Source: Heterobilharzia americana
Lineage: Eukaryota; Platyhelminthes; Trematoda; Strigeidida; Schistosomatidae
Assembly: GCA_944470555.2 (NCBI GenBank)
Contig: OX104131.1
Span: 19,088,515 to 19,152,514 of the forward strand
Length of the DNA: 64,000 bases
Reading direction: 5' to 3'
Shown here: positions 12,501-20,709 of the stretch, piece by piece
Position numbering within the stretch: the stretch's first letter is position 1
How the letters are laid out: every line of letters starts with the position of its first letter
Position numbers and translations under genes: made by a program
Notes under the pieces: model-generated
Database searches by the model: none
Seen by the model: only the letters and a program-made list of their open reading frames with translations
Told to the model about the DNA's origin: nothing

Positions 12501-15500
12501 TAACAGGCACGCTCGTTACAACATCAAAGTCGAAATCCAGTCGGCAACCTTGTGCACATTCTTGCAGTAAGGTATGAGCCACACCTATTGTGTGCGGGCT
12601 AATGATATCAGCTGGCTGCCCAAACTTAGATAGGTGAAGCAGTGTTCGAACCCCCCGATGCACTGGATGAAAGTCAACTCCCTAAACCAATGAGCCACAA
12701 CTCTCTACAACAGGTGTGTGCACATAACTACTGGAGCCTTACGTCAAATCTAGAAGTAAAATGCGTGCTGAGGTATGCTTAAGCTGTCAGGATGTTCAAC
12801 GGACGGTATTCCTGTCTTCAAGTTTTAGGGATGTGTCATCGGTATCTCAGCCACGGCATATATATTAGCTGTTATGAAACCCGGTTAACTGCAAAATATA
12901 GAACAAACTAACTTACAAGAGTCAAGAATCTCAGTCGACTTACTTTTCACTTATTATCATTGCTTAAACGGTGAGCCTAGTCATAGGTAAGTGGTGCTAA
13001 TAAAATGACCTGAGACCTGTAACTTCTGAAAATCCTTACGATTTAATTACCAAGTAGCTGTATTCCGGGATGAAGTATGGGCGTGCTTTGATAAGGATGC
13101 GAAAATCTCACCAACATCATGAATGATCTAGGTTAGAGAAAGCCAACCCAGTCTTCTGTTTCGGTATCATGTGGGGCTATGGCTCACCGGTTAAGTTGAC
13201 TGACTTTCGGCTCCACCTATCGTGGTCCGCGCAGCCAGGTGGTAACACTAGCTTTCACAACAGGTGTGACTCATTGCTGATTACACAGAAGGCATGTAGT
13301 TGTTGAGTGCATTTCGACTCTTCATATCGATATCGAATTTGTTACCAGCTCGTCATAAAAATGCCACCTTGTGACTAGAAGAAATGGACGTGTTCCAATT
13401 GTGAATTCACAGGAGCCAGTCACTCTATACTATGATGTTCTTACGGTGAAGTACCAGAATGGTAAGGTTATGCATGCAAATACCACTACGCAACTATCAA
13501 GGTGAACGTAGGGTTGATCCATGGTCAAATTCATAGACGATGAATCAAGAGTGCGTCAACGTTCGGCTAGTTAGCAAAAGCATCTAAAATCAACCTTGAT
13601 CCGATTTTTGCCACTCTGAAACCGCAACCCACTTATTATCGACTGGCAGTGTGTAACTTGACTAAATTATTTTAGAAGGGTAATACTAAAGAAAGACACT
13701 TAGATGAAGAAGCTAAAAATGCAATTCCTGCAATTTACACTATGTTAATGCTGGCAGTCACTAAACTTCACCAGTTAGAGGCAAACATTACACCATTATA
13801 CACCCCAGCCATATCAAGATATCACGGATAATAAACTGTCCGAAACGAAATCTACTAAGATGGAACTGTATTTTACCAAAGAGACCAATTTTTACTCATA
13901 TTTACAGCTACCAAACCAACCTTGCCGATATGCTAGATGACACAGCACCGTACCCAACAATCTTGTGCACATTCCTGCAGTAGGCCATGAGGCCTACCTA
14001 TTGTGTGAGGACTAATGATACCACCTGGCTATTCAAACCCAGGAGAAGATTGACTGATAAAATCAACGTAGAACCTTGCACACAGATGCATGAGTTCGAG
14101 TAGCCATACTTTAAAGTAGTATAAAAGCAACAGATGGATGAAAAAATGATATCAAAGTAGATAAAGCAATGTAAGAGTAGACAATCCGACGATAATGGTT
14201 AGTGAGAATATTCAAGATTTAGATTCTACAGAGTAAATACATCTGGGCCGTTGTGATCAATTTTCAACCATTCATTCCTTACTTCTCTGAGACCACAACC
14301 AGGCAGTCTATATTTCCCCCCTTCCACAAGGCTAAAAATAAGTTATGGACTTCATCGACTGGTGCAAACCCCAGGTAAGTGGAGAGGGGTTCTAATCCGT
14401 AACCCACTAGCTGAAAGTTACGTGTCTTAACCAATATGCCACAGCTACACATGTCCGATTCCTGAAGAACAATCGTTCCAGACAAGAGCCTTAATGGATT
14501 ACGGCCATAAATAAGTTCAACCACCAGCCAAACCCTTTTTAACTCTACAGATCGTGTATCAATCACAAACACCCCAGAGCTGAATTGACTTCTCAGGTGG
14601 GCTAAGTGGTCAGCGTGAGAAACCGCTTTACTTCCTACTGCAAGAGAAGGCACAAATGCAGACCACTCCTGGAGCAAGCTTGCATTTAGGTGATGATAAC
14701 CACATCCAAAACAGTTGAAAATCGTCACTCGTGTCCAGTAAACTATGCACCTTGTCGGTGTCTTCAAATTACTGGATGATGTGTGCAGTCTGGATTTAGT
14801 AAGACCAATTCCTGTCTAATTGACACACCCACGATCAGTTTTCAAATCTGCCAGAGTTTGCTGTTCCCAAATGTCATTAAGGTGTTGGTGATTACAGCAC
14901 CTAGGCTCTTGAACACCACGCTCGTCAGTGATATTCACCTTTCGTTATCTCGCCCTTCTTGAAGATCAGGGAAATTCGGTGGTTGAGACTAGTCGTACGA
15001 AGTTGTCTCACTCATACCGTAACACTCCAGTAAAGCTAAACAACAATTCTCGACCGCAGTTTCTAAATACATCCCGTAATCTCATCTGCCCATTCTCGTT
15101 TTACAGCCTTCCATGTTTCTGTAAAATTTGATAGCTTATCTCTATGTTCAATTCAGGATCCGACTGAATGGCGGGCAACAGAATAGTAGCTGGGTGCCAG
15201 TTAAGGTGCTGCCCGAAGTGTTTCACTCCTTGCTTCAGTTTTCTTGCCACTGAATAGCGGACTTATCCTTCTCTGTCATAGCACTAGTCACTGACTTTAA
15301 TTGGTCCCAATATACTTCATTAGTCTAGTCAACAAAGTTCCGACTACAAAACATAAGGTATGCATCTATGATAATATGGAATCTTGAAGTACTATTAGTG
15401 AAAACAGATGCCCGAAATTTAGAAGTGTAACAAACGTCGATTTGAACAAAAACAAATCTAGGCATGGAAGTACATGGGGACTCGGGATACAGTAATTCAA

Positions 15501-16230
15501 TTCGAATTATTGATGTGGACATTGGAAAACTCACCTAAAGACGACAAACTTTCCCGTAGTCATGCAGAGGTCGCATAAGAAATGTAGATCCCGAATATGA
15601 TTTATCAAATCTTCCATCTCATAAAACCGTTCCTCACAAAAGTCGCACAAGGGGTGACCTTTTTTCTTGGTTTTATCCCATGTTCGGTGCTTTACTAGGT
15701 CAGCTGGTTTCATGAGAACGAATTCACAAGGTAAAAGCTAAATCAGTTGGTTAGTTGAAAACATAATACCCTAGCATATCGAATGCAGAGATCACAGTAA
15801 GAAAGCTGGTGTTCTGCTGTAGTGTGTCTGTTTAGTGCTGAAAGCGACTTTTTCTCTTCACCACAAATCGGGCAAAATGACTTCAACATATTGGAGTAGT
15901 ACTGCTCGATCTCAACATCAGGAAACATGAAATCAAATCTGGAGTCATGTCGAAGAGCAGAAACATCGACCCTATCGAAAGGAATGAAGTTCCGCATTAT
16001 GACGACCTGAATGGTGATGCGGAAAAGAAGCTGCAACGACTTACTCTGTTGATGTTTTGTCTGCAAGTGGGACACTTGGAAAATTCCGGCTCATCTGCAC
16101 TGCCGAACTTCCGAAGCTTGAGTACACATTTTGTGCACGTTGGATGATTACACGAACCATATGCAAAATAGTCGATGTCTTCATGGCAAATAGAACACAA
16201 TTTGCCGACGGACTCGACATTTTGAGACAT
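343..16230 (-). CDS. ZNF598: ZNF598/Hel2-type E3 ubiquitin-protein ligase, 8 exons, whole gene span
   Basis: This is a RING plus C2H2 zinc-finger protein. In other animals ZNF598 recognises collided ribosomes and ubiquitinates small-subunit proteins to start ribosome-associated quality control; that function is inferred from the family. Coding exons on the minus strand are 16230-16045, 16006-15770, 15737-15535, 11966-11710, 10734-10354, 7635-7370, 5209-4841 and 579-343. Phases agree at every junction and the sum is 2136 nt, giving 711 residues. The order is N-terminal RING (residues 12-56), C2H2-like fingers (about 90-240), a long low-complexity middle with four DFPSL/DFPAL motifs, and the conserved C-terminal helical segment (about 640-690). 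Introns grow from 38 and 32 bp at the 5' end to 4.3 kb at the 3' end. An in-frame ATG at 16302 would add 24 residues. I chose 16230 because MSQN directly precedes the RING. Splice sites were read by eye, with no transcript support. Confidence 0.9.
705..800 (+). mobile_element. tRNA-derived SINE remnant
   Basis: The segment has a tRNA-like head with a decayed B-box (catgggttccgatacc) followed by a body with ggtttcggaagccaggtagc. That body recurs in more complete form near 6820 and, reversed, near 12620. Boundaries are approximate. Confidence 0.4.
1116..1127. repeat. Target-site duplication, left copy (RTE copy 1)
   Basis: taagcacattta immediately precedes the RTE 5' end and recurs exactly at 4458-4469 after its 3' tail. 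Confidence 0.8.
1390..2132 (+). pseudogene. RTE copy 1 endonuclease domain, frameshifted
   Basis: Pieces in three frames align with the AP-like endonuclease of RTE elements: AAQIANEMKRYHTEVLGICE then SRWNG near 1445-1515, VTIIQCYAPTNNAEQEKK near 1713-1770, GDMNTKLGADNTGRE near 1852-1896, and FNDLVVGGSVF near 1962-1995. The metal-binding GDxN and the QIDFIS segment (about 2057-2074) are recognisable. At least three frame changes and an in-frame TGA (2039) separate the pieces, so no intact enzyme is encoded. Confidence 0.8.
2220..3450 (+). pseudogene. RTE copy 1 reverse transcriptase, N-terminal and palm region
   Basis: The longest open stretch, 2455-3450, covers the lysine-rich linker, WADHFKKLLNRPPPALRPE, the RT signature GKAAGPDGIPPEAL (about 2893-2934) and FEKAFDSVDREVIWKLL (about 3301-3351), which holds one catalytic aspartate. 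A TAG at 2359 interrupts the preceding linker, and a frame change near 2960-2980 misreads the segment before the YLPTDWKKG block. Downstream the frame is lost at 3448. Confidence 0.85.
3451..4433 (+). pseudogene. RTE copy 1 RT C-terminus and basic tail
   Basis: Several frameshifts lie in 3451-3730. The catalytic box near 3608 reads DFANDDLCL, where copy 3 suggests DFADDDLCL, so one acidic residue is lost. From 3732 to 4433 an open frame of 233 codons runs through FTYLGSTVSTTGGTDEDV, the SVLLYGSETW motif, KWRWIGHALRR and a terminal TEALCSTRNPRD. This is the usual C-terminal block of endonuclease-RT proteins of this clade. Confidence 0.8.
4458..4469. repeat. Target-site duplication, right copy (RTE copy 1)
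   Basis: Exact copy of the 12 bases at 1116-1127, directly after the (AAT)n tail. Confidence 0.8.
4841..5209 (-). CDS. ZNF598: ZNF598-like exon 7
   Basis: Encodes residues 511-633, phase 0 on both sides. The acceptor is ...ataccttag before TAT ATA GAT GAT; the donor is GCCGAG followed by gtaggt. It contains the fourth DFPSL motif (NDFPSLSS) and a lysine/serine-rich disordered stretch, then KLIKLIKSIQFNDSMDIE. A DFPSL motif flanked by low-complexity sequence fits the middle of ZNF598 proteins. The acceptor could also be 6 bases further in, but only the chosen one agrees with exon 6. Confidence 0.8.
5505..5645 (+). mobile_element. tRNA-headed SINE remnant
   Basis: atggcttattggcttaagca resembles a pol III A-box region, and ctttcaagtcccccccacc a decayed B-box. 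A body with atgtggctcagc follows. Boundaries are approximate. Confidence 0.4.
6745..6930 (+). mobile_element. tRNA-headed SINE
   Basis: The B-box (cacgagttcgagccac, 6790-6805) is well preserved. The body has ggtttgggcagtcagatagtat and then gtgtggctcgttgcttacc. The same body appears reversed at about 12500-12715 and 13955-14050 and forward at 13170-13325, which defines one interspersed family. Confidence 0.55.
7370..7635 (-). CDS. ZNF598: ZNF598-like exon 6
   Basis: Encodes residue 422 (split codon) to 510. The acceptor ...ttatgaggtag precedes GT AAT AAT and completes the G of exon 5 to Gly. An in-frame TAA just upstream rules out the earlier cag. It contains the third motif, LDFPALPSNPG. The donor AAAAAAT/gtaatg is weak but is the only GT that keeps phase with exon 7. 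Confidence 0.75.
7636..10353 (-). other. Intron 5 of the ZNF598-like gene
   Basis: A 2718-bp intron with donor GTATGA at 10353. It hosts the small plus-strand coding remnant at about 8960-9354. The remainder shows no gene. Confidence 0.75.
8960..9354 (+). pseudogene. Unrecognised protein-coding remnant in two or three frames
   Basis: Three adjacent plus-strand open stretches look protein-like. YDLNALTALQNNFPINDHQS (about 8972-9035) is followed by 9036-9218 with SKSKNEVRVNLLSQYQTN, then a frame change to 9211-9351 with ADPSDPRVVKPDEFTEAPDE and a final FFMTPDALLLLTQVGGLPE before TGA. They could be a small nested gene with a frameshift, a processed pseudogene, or exons with unseen splicing. I do not recognise the family. 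The context is antisense inside intron 5 of the ZNF598-like gene. Confidence 0.4.
10354..10734 (-). CDS. ZNF598: ZNF598-like exon 5
   Basis: Encodes residues 295 (split Asp) to 422 (split Gly). The acceptor ...caaatacag precedes ATTTTGC; the donor ACTG/gtatga follows. It carries two of the four motifs, GEDFPSLQS and SDDFPSLTQ, within a serine- and asparagine-rich, probably disordered stretch. The opening FAYAISDASDG continues the segment after the last zinc finger. Confidence 0.85.
10735..11709 (-). other. Intron 4 of the ZNF598-like gene
   Basis: A 975-bp intron, donor GTGAGT at 11709 and acceptor CAG. No other feature recognised. Confidence 0.75.
11710..11966 (-). CDS. ZNF598: ZNF598-like exon 4 (zinc-finger region end)
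   Basis: Encodes residues 209 to 295. The acceptor ...ccatgcatag precedes GAAGCAAG and completes the AG of exon 3 to Arg; the donor CTTG/gtgagt is strong. LLDHYGESHHLCTECRAQQR corresponds to the ZNF598 finger with the pattern L..HF...HFLC. LGLHRFQEHP supplies another H-x(4)-H type pair. The adjoining segment resembles the conserved stretch that ends the finger array. Confidence 0.88.
12500..12715 (-). mobile_element. tRNA-headed SINE, best-preserved member of its family here
   Basis: Read on the minus strand it begins gtggctcattggtttaggga (A-box-like), has a B-box in ggggttcgaacactg, and then a body with gtttgggcagccagctgata and aataggtgtggctcatacct. It shares this body with the copies near 6820, 13240 and 14000. 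Confidence 0.55.
13170..13325 (+). mobile_element. tRNA-headed SINE remnant
   Basis: The head gctatggctcaccggttaag is followed by gcagccaggtggtaacacta and caacaggtgtgactcattgc, matching the family seen at 12.5 kb. The B-box is decayed. Confidence 0.5.
13955..14050 (-). mobile_element. SINE body fragment
   Basis: On the minus strand gccaggtggtatcattagtc and acacaataggtaggcctcat match the 12.5-kb family body. The tRNA-like head is missing. Confidence 0.45.
14330..14470 (-). mobile_element. tRNA-like SINE head
   Basis: On the minus strand tgtggcatattggttaagac resembles an A-box region and ggattagaacccctct a B-box. This is a decayed pol III promoter-like head rather than a real tRNA, since no acceptor stem can be drawn. 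Confidence 0.4.
15535..15737 (-). CDS. ZNF598: ZNF598-like exon 3 (C2H2 fingers)
   Basis: Encodes residues 142-208 plus two bases of codon 209. The acceptor ...actgatttag precedes CTT TTA CCT; the donor TTTAG/gtgagt is excellent. It carries the diagnostic block DLVKHRTWDKTKKKGHPLC, then DFCEERF and LINHIRDLHFLCDLC. GHPLC-x2-C-x-R-[YF]...L..H.R..H.FC..C is the ZNF598/Hel2 signature. Confidence 0.92.
15738..15769 (-). other. Intron 2, 32 bp
   Basis: A GT...AG intron of only 32 bases (gtattatg...gatttag) in phase 0. Reading through it gives an in-frame TGA, so splicing is required. Confidence 0.8.
15770..16006 (-). CDS. ZNF598: ZNF598-like exon 2 (first C2H2-type finger)
   Basis: Encodes residues 63-141, phase 0. 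After VVIMRNFIPFDRVD come SFCPICGEEKKSLSALNRHT with a C-x2-C...H-x4-H pattern, and YCDLC, as in ZNF598 after its RING. The acceptor is ...accattcag; the donor AGG/gtatta is moderate. Confidence 0.9.
16007..16044 (-). other. Intron 1, 38 bp
   Basis: A 38-base GT...AG intron with a consensus donor (gtaagt) and acceptor (attcag), in phase 0. Reading through it gives a stop within about 20 codons. Confidence 0.85.
16045..16230 (-). CDS. ZNF598: ZNF598-like exon 1 (start and RING finger)
   Basis: Encodes residues 1-62. The RING reads C12-x2-C15, C27-x-H29-x2-C32-x2-C35 and C53-x2-C56. That C3HC4 spacing, with YGSCNHPTCTKC in the centre, parallels the GRCDHP-type core of ZNF598. The start ATG at 16230-16228 was preferred; an in-frame ATG at 16302 would add 24 residues with no recognisable domain. 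Confidence 0.9.
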
Positions 16231-16640
16231 AATACACGCGGAAAAATCAGGATCAAATTGGCCACTACAGCATTTGACTTGACCCAGATGCTCAATGTCC
16301 AATCCGTTTTAGGTTTTCGTCAATATAGATAATAGGCCTGTTGGCCTATGTTGATCTTTGTAGATGTCGCCATCAAGGTCTAGTTTCTCCCTGGATGCGA
16401 TGACAGAATGTGCTGATACTACTTGCCAAGTTAGGAAGTTCCAGTCGTTGGCTCTACAATGGGACAAACTCAGATTCATGCTAAATTGATCTGATTGTGG
16501 TTTTGAATATTTTGTGGTGCCCTTGGAGATAATCTTATCAGGCGAGAAATAATGGGAAATATCAGTAGTCAAGTCATAATTTGGAATATGGAATACCATT
16601 ATGAGATCATCCCTGTTTCCTACGCTAAAACAACGAGAAT
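16231..16640 (-). promoter_or_regulatory. Presumed 5' UTR and promoter region of the ZNF598-like gene
   Basis: About 400 bp lie between the chosen start and the decayed CR1-like LINE upstream. No TATA box or trans-splice site could be assigned by eye. An open stretch at 16309-16599 has no recognisable domain and ends before the gene. Confidence 0.3.
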
Positions 16641-17760
16641 AAGTTCAGACTGTCTAAACGTTCCTCACAGGGCAGGTAAGAAATGCCTGCCGCAAGCTTT
16701 ATAGCTAACCACTGAAAACGCTAGAGTATGTCAGCATCCTTTTTTAGGCCTGAACTGGCCGCCTTAATAGGGTGTTCCGGGTCAGGTTTAACGTAAATAG
16801 AATAGAGCAGCCTTAACTAATCCTGATCAGAACTTTTGAAGACTCTAGGAATGTAATAAAATGGACGGGATCCATTTGCCGCAGCTGCACTATGGTGTGG
16901 CGAAGCTTTTAAACCGGGGCTTGTGATAACATATAGGTCTGGGAGTAGTGGTGTACCATCAGCGGAATACTGGAAACCACTGCTATGACCAGTGTGCATA
17001 ATTGCACCGTTAATGAAGTCAATATTGGACACCAACAACAGCATCGAACAGTTCAGTATTTGCGGTGATTTGTTAACACGAAAAGAGAAGGACAACGGTT
17101 CGTTCCTCATGGAATTCTACACATTTCAGGTTTCCACCTGAAAAGTGTTTCATCAGCTTTCACTCTCTGTCTTCTCTCATACAGAAGGTCCTTAATCTAG
17201 GCTTGCAGCGCAGCATTAAAACCTGGAGATGGTAGCTTTCTTAGTGATTTACCATGAGACGATTTATCGAACGCCTTGCTGAAGTTCATGAGCATGGCAT
17301 CCGTTAGCAGCTTGCAGTCATGGGCCCCAACCCGCTCCTTTTGTATGATGGAGAGGTTGGTTAAAGAGGAGTTTCCATAGCGACAAAAGTGTTGTTGAGG
17401 TGATAAAAGGTAACGTGATTCACCATGGTCAGGTACCTTATCGCGAAAGGTTATTTAAGACCTTGATAAATATTCAAGTTGGACTCACATAGCGATGGTC
17501 AGCTACCAACCGGCGACAACAGGCCCCAAAAACTGGACTGTTTATTGCATCTTTCCAATCTGCAGGAGGAAGGGTCCAAGATAAGGACAAAATGAAAAGA
17601 TTGGTAACTAGTTCAGAAATAATCCGCGTCAGCCAAGGTAGCAGCCCTAGATGCGGCTCATTGGGAATCACGGGTTTGCCAGGTTTAGGATCAGTGAGCA
17701 ACTGGAAGACTGCCACCTCTATTTTGGGCACAGTATGCACTGACTGAGCGGTTCTAAAAC
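16640..17760 (-). pseudogene. CR1/jockey-like LINE reverse transcriptase fragment, decayed
   Basis: In the first piece (17740-17474) LTRIISELVTNLFILSLSW then LPPADWKDAINSPVF is the RT finger region with the usual LP..W..A...P.F motif. Further on, minus-strand frames give a FSKAFDK-like palm segment (about 17290-17265), GFNAALQA*IKDLLYERRQR (about 17215-17160), and NKSPQILNCSMLLLVSNI (about 17074-17021), which is the expected ND...ADD zone with the catalytic residues lost. RPFYYIPRVFKSSDQD and PCEERLDSLNLF follow to 16640. Stops and frameshifts are frequent, so this is a relic. Confidence 0.7.
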
Positions 17761-17769
17761 CAGTGACAC

Positions 17770-18575
17770 GCCATCACCATCTCAGTGTTTGAACACTTCC
17801 ATGTCCCACCCAATCAGGCCCTGAGAGCGCTCGGTTCTAAGACCTGAAAACCAGAAAACTTACAGTTTTTCAATCCTTTCCCCATTCATTTGTCAAGCCT
17901 TAAGTTCAGAGATCGCTTTTCCTCTTTTTATCTGGTCCAATAAAGACCAGTCCGATAGGATCCGAATGTCCGAATTTCGTAGTTTGGATGCGTTATTAAG
18001 AGGTACGTCCATTACTTCTCTGTTGCCTAGAACAGGCCTTAGAATCCTCCGCTCATCAGGTTAGTCATCCACTTCTACGTAGACCGACTGTTTTTGAGAT
18101 TGTACCCCTTTAAACGTTTAGGATAGGACATGTCTGACAGCCAATTAGACCACATTAAGATCGTGGGTGTGACGTATTGAGGGGTCTTTATTCACTGAAT
18201 CCTCAACACTCCAGCAGACCATACTTCACTGTAGCAGGACATCCTCGAATTTCCCGCTGACGGCCCTCGTGACCATCCTAACAGTTCTTGTAGTCTTAGT
18301 AGTTTAAGTGATGACCTTCGAAGCTTTCTGCGCACCCCGACTGAACTGCTTTAAGTCAAGCTTTATAATAAGGTCTTTGGCATGGCGTACATATCAAAAG
18401 CTGGATACAGACATCAAGGTTATAGTTACTACGAGTGAACTGAATGATGCTAAGCGCCGCGTCACCTTCAATCGTTAAATTAGTGAGGTATAACATGGAG
18501 GCCAAACATGACAAAGGCATAGAAAATTCATTTCCTGTTTTCGAACCTCAGAAAGTTTGTATCTCCGAAGAGTAT
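17770..18575 (-). other. Unassigned, relatively GC-rich stretch, probably repeat-derived
   Basis: It lies between the CR1-like relic and a forward LTR copy. Minus-strand frames include SDWSLLDQIKRGK near 17970-17930 and may be the upstream part of the LINE. No intact gene is present. Confidence 0.3.
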
Positions 18576-18925
18576 TGTAGGGTCATGCACTTCTCCAGAA
18601 TCGATAGCCTAGGGTCCAACGAGATCAACATCGATGCTGACCTTCATAGTTCAACTGGACTTGCTAAGCTGAAGGCACCCGGTGAAGCACCCTCGCCATT
18701 TGGCTTGCTGCCGTGTTACGTTGCACTGCGGCCGATCCTCTGGCCAGTTAGTTGAAACGCATCGATACCACGGCACGACCTCGCAAATATACCACTACAT
18801 GCAACTACGCTATTGTGTTCTTTCTTGGTCTTGTATTCGTGGGTATATCACAGGTGCGAATAGTTGATGGTCGGCCTCCGCGTCTGCCAAGTGCGCACCA
18901 GGGCAATTCCCAAAGTGTAACTGCA
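18576..18925 (+). mobile_element. LTR of Ty3/gypsy family 2, forward solo copy
   Basis: It starts TGTAGGGTCATGCACTTCTCC and contains gctaagctgaaggcacccgg and ttcgtgggtatatcacaggt. The same about 340-bp unit occurs reversed at 22182-22514 and forward but diverged at 31224-31567. No internal region is attached at this site. The 3' limit is uncertain by about 10 bases. Confidence 0.75.
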
Positions 18926-19299
18926 GTCGTCTACATCATTCTTCATATCAAGTTCCTCTAAGAAGTTTCGGATCCCCAAAATGTAAGAAATCATTTACCA
19001 TTTCTGGATGTTATTCTCCAGTCACTGTTTCACATCCAAAATCTAACTGCATCATCCATAGGTTTGGTTGCTGGGGCCTGATGCGAATATTTCCGTTCAC
19101 TCCTTTGTCGGGCGAGGAAATCTCTCCCGTCTACCTGTTTTGCGCTCCCACCGGATGAAGCTTTTGTGAGTTGGTGATTGTAACTTGTAGACTGAGTCAG
19201 TAAGGTCGTTACAGGTTGCTGGAAAGATTAAGAGCCTTTCGTGAATCCTGTCTGTAAAGATGTTCGAATAGGAACACTGAGGTGGTAGGAAAAGGTAGA
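18926..19299. other. No gene recognised
   Basis: Unassigned sequence between the solo LTR and the LINE 3' end. It may belong to the 3' UTR of the LINE remnant read on the minus strand. Confidence 0.3.
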
Positions 19300-19720
19300 T
19301 GGGAATTACCCGAAAAGTAAGAGTAGGTAGTATGGGTGTAGCTACTGGGGAAGAGTTAGTTGATAATGTAGGTGTATCGACAAGATGGATGGGGCGGCAA
19401 ATAGGAAGAAGGTAATGATGAGATAGTAATACCCCTATTACATATCTGGTACGACGTAAAAACTAGTGCAACTGCCTAACCGTCTCCTAAATGAGTCTGC
19501 TGAGAGGGCAGTGGCCACACCTCACGGCGGAGCGTTCCATAAAGCACACATTCTCAGAAGGAAAAAGTTTAACCTGAGCCTGATGTCGGCTACTTGATAC
19601 GCTGTCCTGACACAGTTCCCTCTTGATGACCACCGTGTTGCGGCTGAGGTTAGTTGGTTTCTGTGATTTAATTGGTGAATGATCTTGTAGGCCATAATAA
19701 AATCACCCATCTTTCCGCAT
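19300..19720 (-). pseudogene. CR1/jockey-like LINE 3' end fragment
   Basis: The minus-strand open stretch 19710-19522 has GDFIMAYKIIHQLNHRN, then RLRLNFFLLRMCALWNAPP. This is the familiar extreme C-terminus of CR1/jockey reverse transcriptases (RR..GD....YKI...TR....R..FF..R....WN.LP). Sequence below 19500 would be its 3' UTR. It is separate from the fragment at 16.6-17.8 kb, which lacks this part. Confidence 0.7.
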
Positions 19721-20086
19721 TATTTCAGTGTTTCAGTCAGCCACAGTGTCTCCCCCCCTCACAGGTGCATCGGAAACCAAAGCGGGGTTTTCCACGCCGT
19801 GAAATAATCAGACTTTCGTTTCACACGTAGCTTCAAATGATGGCTGACAGATACTTGCCGAAGTTCGCTCTGTGAATCCATGACATTTTATCACTTATAT
19901 GTCAGTTAGTTCGGTCTTCTCTTTGAAAAAATTAGCAGAACTTTTATGCTTTGAAACATTTCTTTTTTGTAGCGCGTGTGTCACCTGAAGTCCACCTTTA
20001 TAATATTTAGCTTTAAAGACTAACTCGCACCTCAATTTTCAGGCGTTTTGGAGGCTTATGAGGATCTGTTGGTTTCATGTTTTTTA
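19721..20086 (-). other. 3' region of the minus-strand LTR element, no gene
   Basis: Sequence following the integrase of element A. On the minus strand it holds a purine run, gtgaggggggaga (about 19763-19751), that could be a polypurine tract, but no matching LTR follows. Confidence 0.3.
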
Positions 20087-20707
20087 TCATGAACTGACAT
20101 CAGCTGCAGGAACACTGGAAACCTGGGATAACTGGACAGCCTTTTTCCTAGCGTGTGATTCTAGCGCGTTACAGATACCTAGTAGGACTGGAGGCAGAGC
20201 CTCGGTCCACTTAAGTATTTTTGCATCTGAAAGGGAAGCCTTCCGCTGGTGGAAATGTTCTACCACACCGTTTGCTTGTGGACGGTAGACTGTTGTTCGG
20301 AACCGAGCGCAACCCAAAAGTGCGGTTAAAGCGTGAAATAATCCACACTTGAGTTGGCGCCTACTGTCAGCTGTTACGTAAGATGGACATCCAAAGTTTG
20401 CGACGAAGAAAACATGAGCGACGGCTTCAACAGTAATATCCTTGATATGTACTGCTCCTGGCCATCTCGTAAAACGATCCATGCAGGTGAAAAGGCAAGC
20501 ACATCTATTAGATTCTGGCAGAGGTCCTACAACATCCACGTGGACGTGGTCGAAACGCACGTCTGGGGCTAGACAAGAACCGACTAGGCTTTTCGTGTGT
20601 TGAGTGACTCTATGCTTCTGGCAAGTCAAACTCGACCACCACTTAACGTCTTTGTTCATTCCCGGCCAGCAAAAAGCAGAAGATGAGTGATTTAACTCCT
20701 GTTTCAC
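20087..20707 (-). pseudogene. Ty3/gypsy integrase (element A)
   Basis: A 206-codon open stretch. It begins in the zinc-binding region (WPGMNKDVKWWSSLTCQKHR) and continues through the catalytic core: FDHVHVDVVGPLP with the first Asp, YVTADSRRQ with the second, and YRPQANGVVEHFHQ with the Glu. The region runs straight on from RT-like sequence, with RNase H absent. The C-terminal integrase domain is also missing. Confidence 0.85.
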
Positions 20708-20709
20708 AT

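Larger units (their letters stand above)
11967..15534 (-). other. Intron 3 of the ZNF598-like gene
   Basis: A 3568-bp intron, donor GTGAGT at 15534. At least four tRNA-derived SINE remnants lie between 12.5 and 14.5 kb in both orientations. The 162-codon minus-strand open stretch at 14279-14767 is repeat sequence, not a gene. Confidence 0.75.

Noticed and set aside
14279..14767. 162-codon minus-strand open frame, one of the longest outside clear genes
   Set aside because: It overlaps a tRNA-like SINE head, shows no domain, and lies inside ZNF598 intron 3 without exon signals.
16309..16599. 96-codon open frame just upstream of the ZNF598 start, as a possible extra N-terminal exon
   Set aside because: No RING-family similarity, ends in a stop before the gene, and no convincing donor keeps phase with exon 1.
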